Of a DNA stretch of 64,000 bases, positions 59,728 to 64,000 are shown piece after piece. A program made the translations under genes and the position numbers. How positions within the stretch are numbered: the first letter of the stretch is position 1; the number at the start of each line of letters is the position of its first letter. This DNA is from Leptasterias polaris (Eukaryota; Echinodermata; Asteroidea; Forcipulatida; Asteriidae), in assembly GCA_037783415.1 (NCBI GenBank), contig JAZGTN010000178.1, positions 558,001-622,000 of the forward strand. The letters are read 5' to 3'. Below the pieces are notes generated by a model that saw only the letters and a list, made by a program, of their open reading frames with translations, was not told where the DNA came from and did no database searches.

Positions 59728-60866
59728 TCACATGCACGGTTGTGTAAACAGGTTTTTTTACTTGAAATTTTGTTTATGAAACTGCTGTTACACGGGTCAC
59801 CAACGGTTTCAGAAACAGTATGTTGACCAAAAATAACCGTGAATGCTCAGGCTTATAGGCCTACATAAGCCTGTGACGGTAACACGGTTAAGTGAAAGAT
59901 CTTACGGTTAAACGTTTACATTTGTAAGGTTCGGATAAACGTTGAAAAATTCACTTTAAAAGTGCGGCGTAATGCTGACCTCAATAACTGTGATCACGGT
60001 TTTCACAGCACAATATCCCATAAAACACACACACATATCATTCCAATTTACAGACTCGTAGTCTTTGTTATTTCAATACAACTGTGCGTGCAGCAATATT
60101 TGTGAGAAACATTGCACGCTAGGGGGCGTTCCACAACAATTCGATTGCGCATGCTCGTTTTTGCAGGGTGAATGCGCAAAGTCAAATTTCTGCAGTGAAG
60201 AATGAAGACACAATGTTTTTGATCACATGCCGGTTGTGTAAACAGTTTTTTTTTACTTGAAATGTTGTTCATGAAACTGCTGTTACACGGGTCACCAACT
60301 GTTTCAGAAACGGTTACACATTTACAAAAAAATAACTGTGAATGCACAGGCTTATACGTAAGCCTGTGACGGTTACACAGTTAAGTGACAGATCTTACGG
60401 TTAAACGTTCACATTTGTACGGTTCGGATAAACGTTGAAAAATTCACTTGAAAAGTGCTGCGAAATGCTGAGCATAATAATTGCCACACACACCCATATC
60501 GTTTCCATTTTACAGGCTTAAGTCTTTGTTATTTCATTACTTTGTGTGCGGCATTAGTTGCAAGAAAAATTGAACACTAGAGGGCGATCCACAACAAATC
60601 GATTGCACGGTTACCCGGTTAACCAAACGATAATCCTGTTAATCGTTCAAATGTTAACGATTGGGATCAGCGTAAACAAATTCACTTGAAAAGTGCTGCG
60701 AAAATTGTGACCATTACTTTGCGTGTCAGAAACGGTTACACGTAAAAAAAAAAAAATGTGAGTGTGCGGGCTTATACGTAAGCCTGTGACAGTTACATGG
60801 TTAAGTGACAGATCATCCGGTTAATCGTTTACATTTGTACGGTTCGGATAAACGTTAAAAAGTGTT
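59728..60866. repeat. Diverged long direct repeats with small palindromes
   Basis: The segment starting TCACATGC-CGGTTGTGTAAACAG at 59728 recurs at 60223, and a shorter third copy covers roughly 60655-60866. Shared words are GAAACTGCTGTTACACGGGT, GTTTCAGAAAC, AGGCTTA-TAAGCCTGTGAC, CGGATAAACGTT and AAAAGTGC-GCG. The first two copies are about 495 bp apart. Each has a short palindrome of the type CAGGCTTA-TACG-TAAGCCTG and several ACGGTTAC/GTAACCGT words. This is probably an old tandem or transposon-derived repeat. A minus-strand frame (60048-60347) across it has no known domain. Confidence 0.75.
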
Positions 60867-60937
60867 TTGTTAGTATATTATAGTCCCTAGGAAAAAAAAC
60901 CCGCTTTGAATAGTAACAATTCTATGGCACATCATTT

Positions 60938-61190
60938 CAGGGCCCAAATTTATGGCCCGCTTAATGCTGAATTCTGCGCTTAGGGGTCACCATTCTCTGC
61001 TTAACGAGCAAGCACAGAATTTCTGCGCTAGCTGTGTAAGCGTAGAATGCCTAGTAACGTTGACTACGCAAGCACACAAAATGCCATGCTAACCCGTGTA
61101 ATACGCTTGACATAAGCACAGAATAACCTGCTTCGTCATTAAGCGCCAATCCTAAGCTTACAGTAAGCAGAGCCATACAATTGGGCCCTG
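60938..61190. mobile_element. 253-bp MITE with CAGGGCCCAA ends
   Basis: The left end CAGGGCCCAAATTTATGG and the right end, read on the minus strand CAGGGCCCAATTGTATGG, form an imperfect terminal inverted repeat. It is extended by shared TGCTTA and GCGCTTA words. The interior is full of GCTTA/TAAGC and AGAAT words. Flanking target duplications are eroded (ATCATTT against ATGTATTT). The CAGGG ends suggest a non-autonomous hAT-like element; there is no coding capacity. Confidence 0.78.
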
Positions 61191-62937
61191 ATGTATTTAG
61201 ATTGATGTAAAAAAAAATTTTATGTAAATGTTGGTTGTTTCAGAAACTGTTTACCTTGTTTGCAGTTTTCTATATTAAAAATACTATTGTTGTGTCTTTG
61301 TAACGATTAGTATGTTCTTGCTGGGCTAAAGTAGTAAATATGGGGTAAGGGTTTATTGTTAATTTTTGTTCTTCACCCCCAAATCTAGCACTGACCGTTT
61401 AGCAAGGTAATTTCTCTTTTGTACACCTTTCCTCAATCAGCTCCTTTTATTGTTTATTGCAACCGCCATCAAGTTTTGTAACTGATTCATCGCGGTTTCC
61501 TGAAGTAATTCCTTTGCACAAGAAACTTTAAACATATCGTTTTCCGGCGAACGGGACCCAAGCGCAGACAAGTTTGCCAGGCCAGAAATATCGCCAAGAA
61601 AACGGCGCTCTATTCTTTACGTCCACGCTGAAATCTGAATAACTATCTGATTACACGACGCTGTGCTGATAGCAAGACAAATTCTTTTCGATTCTTGTGA
61701 ATGAACGTAGATGTCACAAATAAATCAAGTATTTAAATATATTATGAATATTCAATTCCTCCTTTGCAAATGTTTACATATAATATATTTTTTTACATAT
61801 AAAAAAAATATATATTATATATATTTTTTTATCTATTGTAAATGTACCTAGCCTGGCTTTGTGCCAGAATCCAGTGGCCATGATTGAAATGTCTTTTGTA
61901 GTAAATTCAATAGCACCCTCGCCCAGGTCTCAGGTTCACAGTCCAGTAGATTAATTTGCATATTCTTTAAGGTAAGTTTAAATAAGAAAAGAGATTTGGT
62001 TTTGTGTGACGTTGAGGGAACTGGATGCATGCAAAACAGTTTGAAATAGGGGTTGAGAGCAATTGAGTTTTGGTGGGATATAAACTCATTCCTTCTTAGA
62101 GCTTGTGGTGGATGGACACACCTTGTTTTGCGGTGCTTGCTGTTTTTGGTTTTCTTTTATTACAAATCGAATTGCCTGATAAAGGTATTGGAATCCAACC
62201 TGGAAAATGCTGCACCAGCTTTGCAAGCTTTAACATTTTATTAGCTGCTGTAGGCTTCGAGCCTCGTTTTACCAGCTTAGAAGGAATTGGCAGGTTGGAC
62301 GACACATATTCAATCGTAAGTAAATTCTTTTAAATCAATTAATTATTTCAAGAAGTCTGTCATAGAAAAACCATTGTAGCTTGAATTACAAATCTTGGAC
62401 AACTTGTGCGGAATAAGAAAGACAATTTGAAGTGTATACTTGGTAGTATCGTTGGATTTTTTTTGCATTGATCAACAGAGCATTAGCAAAGTTATCTCCT
62501 TATGAAGTTTAGTGTAATTTAAAAGGTATTTGATTAATTGAATGTCGAAGTGTATCATGTGTTTTGTGGCCTAAATTATGTCATAAGTTTGGCTAATGAA
62601 ATTTTCAGATGGCCCGTACACACGAATGAAGTACTGACGCTAGAGGGCAAGTTTCGGTGGTGGCCCCGCAGTTTGAAGTGAGCGGAAATCGTCGCAGGAC
62701 GAAGTCGTGGATTTTAATAGAGGTTAATCAAGGCAGGAACGCTGATTGTATGGTGAAGAAAGCTAGGTGTATAAAAACCCTTTCGCCTTGGTTATTTTAA
62801 TGAGGTGAATCCTCTACAGTGGAACCCTAAAGTTAAACTTCGTGTTGAAGTAAAGTGTCAGTGATGATTATCTAGTAGTAATAGTTTAAAGTGAATTTTG
62901 TTTGGGAACGAAAGTTCAAAACTGCTAATTCAAACGG
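61191..62937. other. No recognised gene; AT-rich tract
   Basis: About 1.75 kb without a supported gene. An AT-rich stretch (about 61730-61845) contains several TATATATT and poly-A/T runs. Short frames at 61848-62030, 62053-62244 and 62096-62333 overlap one another on both strands and have no recognisable domain. Confidence 0.55.
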
Positions 62938-63301
62938 AAGGACGAGGAAGTCTATAACCCATTGTCATTTTTTCCTCAACAGTGATTAGGTTTATTTTAT
63001 AATTTAACTGAATCACTATTTTTGGTATTGAATAGTCCATAGTGGAGTTATAATAAATATTTTTAAGAACTTAATAATTTCAATAATTTGTCACCCAGTT
63101 GGGAAAAAAAATTGAATTTGAAGGACGGAGAAGTATATAACCCATTGTCGCTTTTCCTCAAACAGTGATTAGGTTTATTTTATAATTTAACTAAATCACT
63201 ATTTTTGTATTGAATAGTACATAGTGGAGTTTTAATAAATATTTTTAAGAACTTAATAATTTCAATATTTTGTCACCCAGTTGGGAACAAAAATTGAATT
63301 T
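62938..63301. repeat. Two tandem copies of a 182-bp AT-rich unit
   Basis: Copies start GAAGGAC at 62938 and at 63120. They share AACCCATTGTC, CAGTGATTAGGTTTATTTT, TAATAAATATTTTTAAGAAC and GTCACCCAGTTGGGAA, with scattered substitutions and 1-bp indels. The sequence just before 62938 (GGGAACGAAAGTTCAAA) resembles the unit end, so a partial third copy may precede them. Confidence 0.88.
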
Positions 63302-64000
63302 GGACCAGTTGTTCTAGTCGAACTTACCTCCAGCCTGAGACCTAATTAATTGTGGGAGTTATTGGTGTATATTGGTGTATATTGCTGTATATTTTTTTTA
63401 AATAGAGTAAAGTGAGAAAATCTCTGAGTTTTATTCAGTGTATTGTGGAATATTAGAGGAGCGTAGGTTTGTTCTGACAGTAGACTTGTGTCAGTCGGCG
63501 ACAGGAATGATGACTCTATGTATATTCTACAAAAACGTCAACAACACGGGTCATAAATGGGTTTAGGACTTGAACGAGTCTAGGAAGCCCTAGAAAGAGC
63601 ACCGTTAAACTCATATAGATTGAGGGCGCTTGACGAGTTTAACGGTGCATTTTTTACTTTTTAAAAAACGTAAAAAATTTACTCCTTGTCGTTTATAAAC
63701 ACATATCAAATTCTAGTCAGAGTACCCATGGCGTTCAATTTGCCTGAGAATTTGGGTTTTTTTCTCTACTGACAATGTTTTAATAAGTTTTGATGCTTTT
63801 AAACTGATTGTCTATAATACCTTTCTTGTTATAAGAAACATTTGTGTAATCTAGGACGTTAAATTTGAGCTTAATTGAAAAAACTGTTTCTAGAAGTCGG
63901 ATTTGTTTTCACTATCTCCGTGTGTTTTGTACACGGGCGAAAATGCGCAATAAATGACGTCATTGTGACGTCGTTCCACATTTTAGGCCGAAAAGCACAT
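63302..64000. other. Window end, no recognised gene
   Basis: About 700 bp of AT-rich sequence. It holds a short ATTGGTGTAT duplication near 63361-63382, a perfect hairpin (63599-63648), and a palindromic CRE-like word TGACGTCA (63955-63962) followed by a second GACGTC. These are too isolated to call a promoter, but the last could belong to a gene beyond the window. Confidence 0.4.
63599..63648. repeat. 50-bp perfect inverted repeat (14-bp arms)
   Basis: GCACCGTTAAACTC (63599-63612) is the exact inverse complement of GAGTTTAACGGTGC (63635-63648), separated by 22 bp. It may be a minimal MITE-like or hairpin element. No target duplication is evident. Confidence 0.75.

Overview
The window looks like nuclear DNA of a marine invertebrate animal. 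An echinoderm or another invertebrate deuterostome is my best guess. The evidence is a spliced cytosolic sulfotransferase gene with GT-AG introns, a CR1/L2-like retrotransposon, tRNA-derived SINEs and several inverted-repeat transposons. No sequence fixes the species.

Positions 1-49676 are one head-to-tail satellite array. It holds 33 copies of a unit of about 1385 bp, all in the same orientation and nearly identical; the array probably continues left of the window. The unit has no convincing protein-coding potential. It contains a pair of GC-box-like motifs, about 260 bp of degenerate G-rich sequence resembling telomeric TTAGGG, a TATA-like tract and one poly-G run. Almost all unit-length variation comes from that G run (9 to 14 G). 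Four transposon insertions interrupt the array: a 5'-truncated LINE with an open reverse transcriptase frame (5064-7175), the same 480-bp terminal-inverted-repeat element at the same site in two units (14156-14635 and 39180-39659), and a 983-bp hAT-like non-autonomous element (28049-29031).

The array stops abruptly inside unit 33 at about 49676, next to GTTT/CTG simple repeats. About 660 bp further on starts the only convincing host gene: a six-exon sulfotransferase on the plus strand (50335-56032). Its exons join in phase to a 291-residue protein carrying all the expected PAPS-binding and catalytic motifs. Its introns are loaded with small mobile elements: three foldback/MITE-like elements in intron 1, a SINE in intron 3 and a SINE in intron 4.

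From 56033 to 64000 I find no coding gene. This stretch holds a probable poly(A) signal, an 8-copy tandem repeat of about 130 bp (58574-59584), a diverged long repeat with small palindromes (59728-60866), a MITE (60938-61190), a 182-bp tandem duplication (62938-63301) and short perfect hairpins. The overall picture is a heterochromatin-like satellite block directly beside a metabolic gene. I found no operon, CRISPR array or bacterial-type system. The most informative structures are the satellite array and its record of homogenisation.
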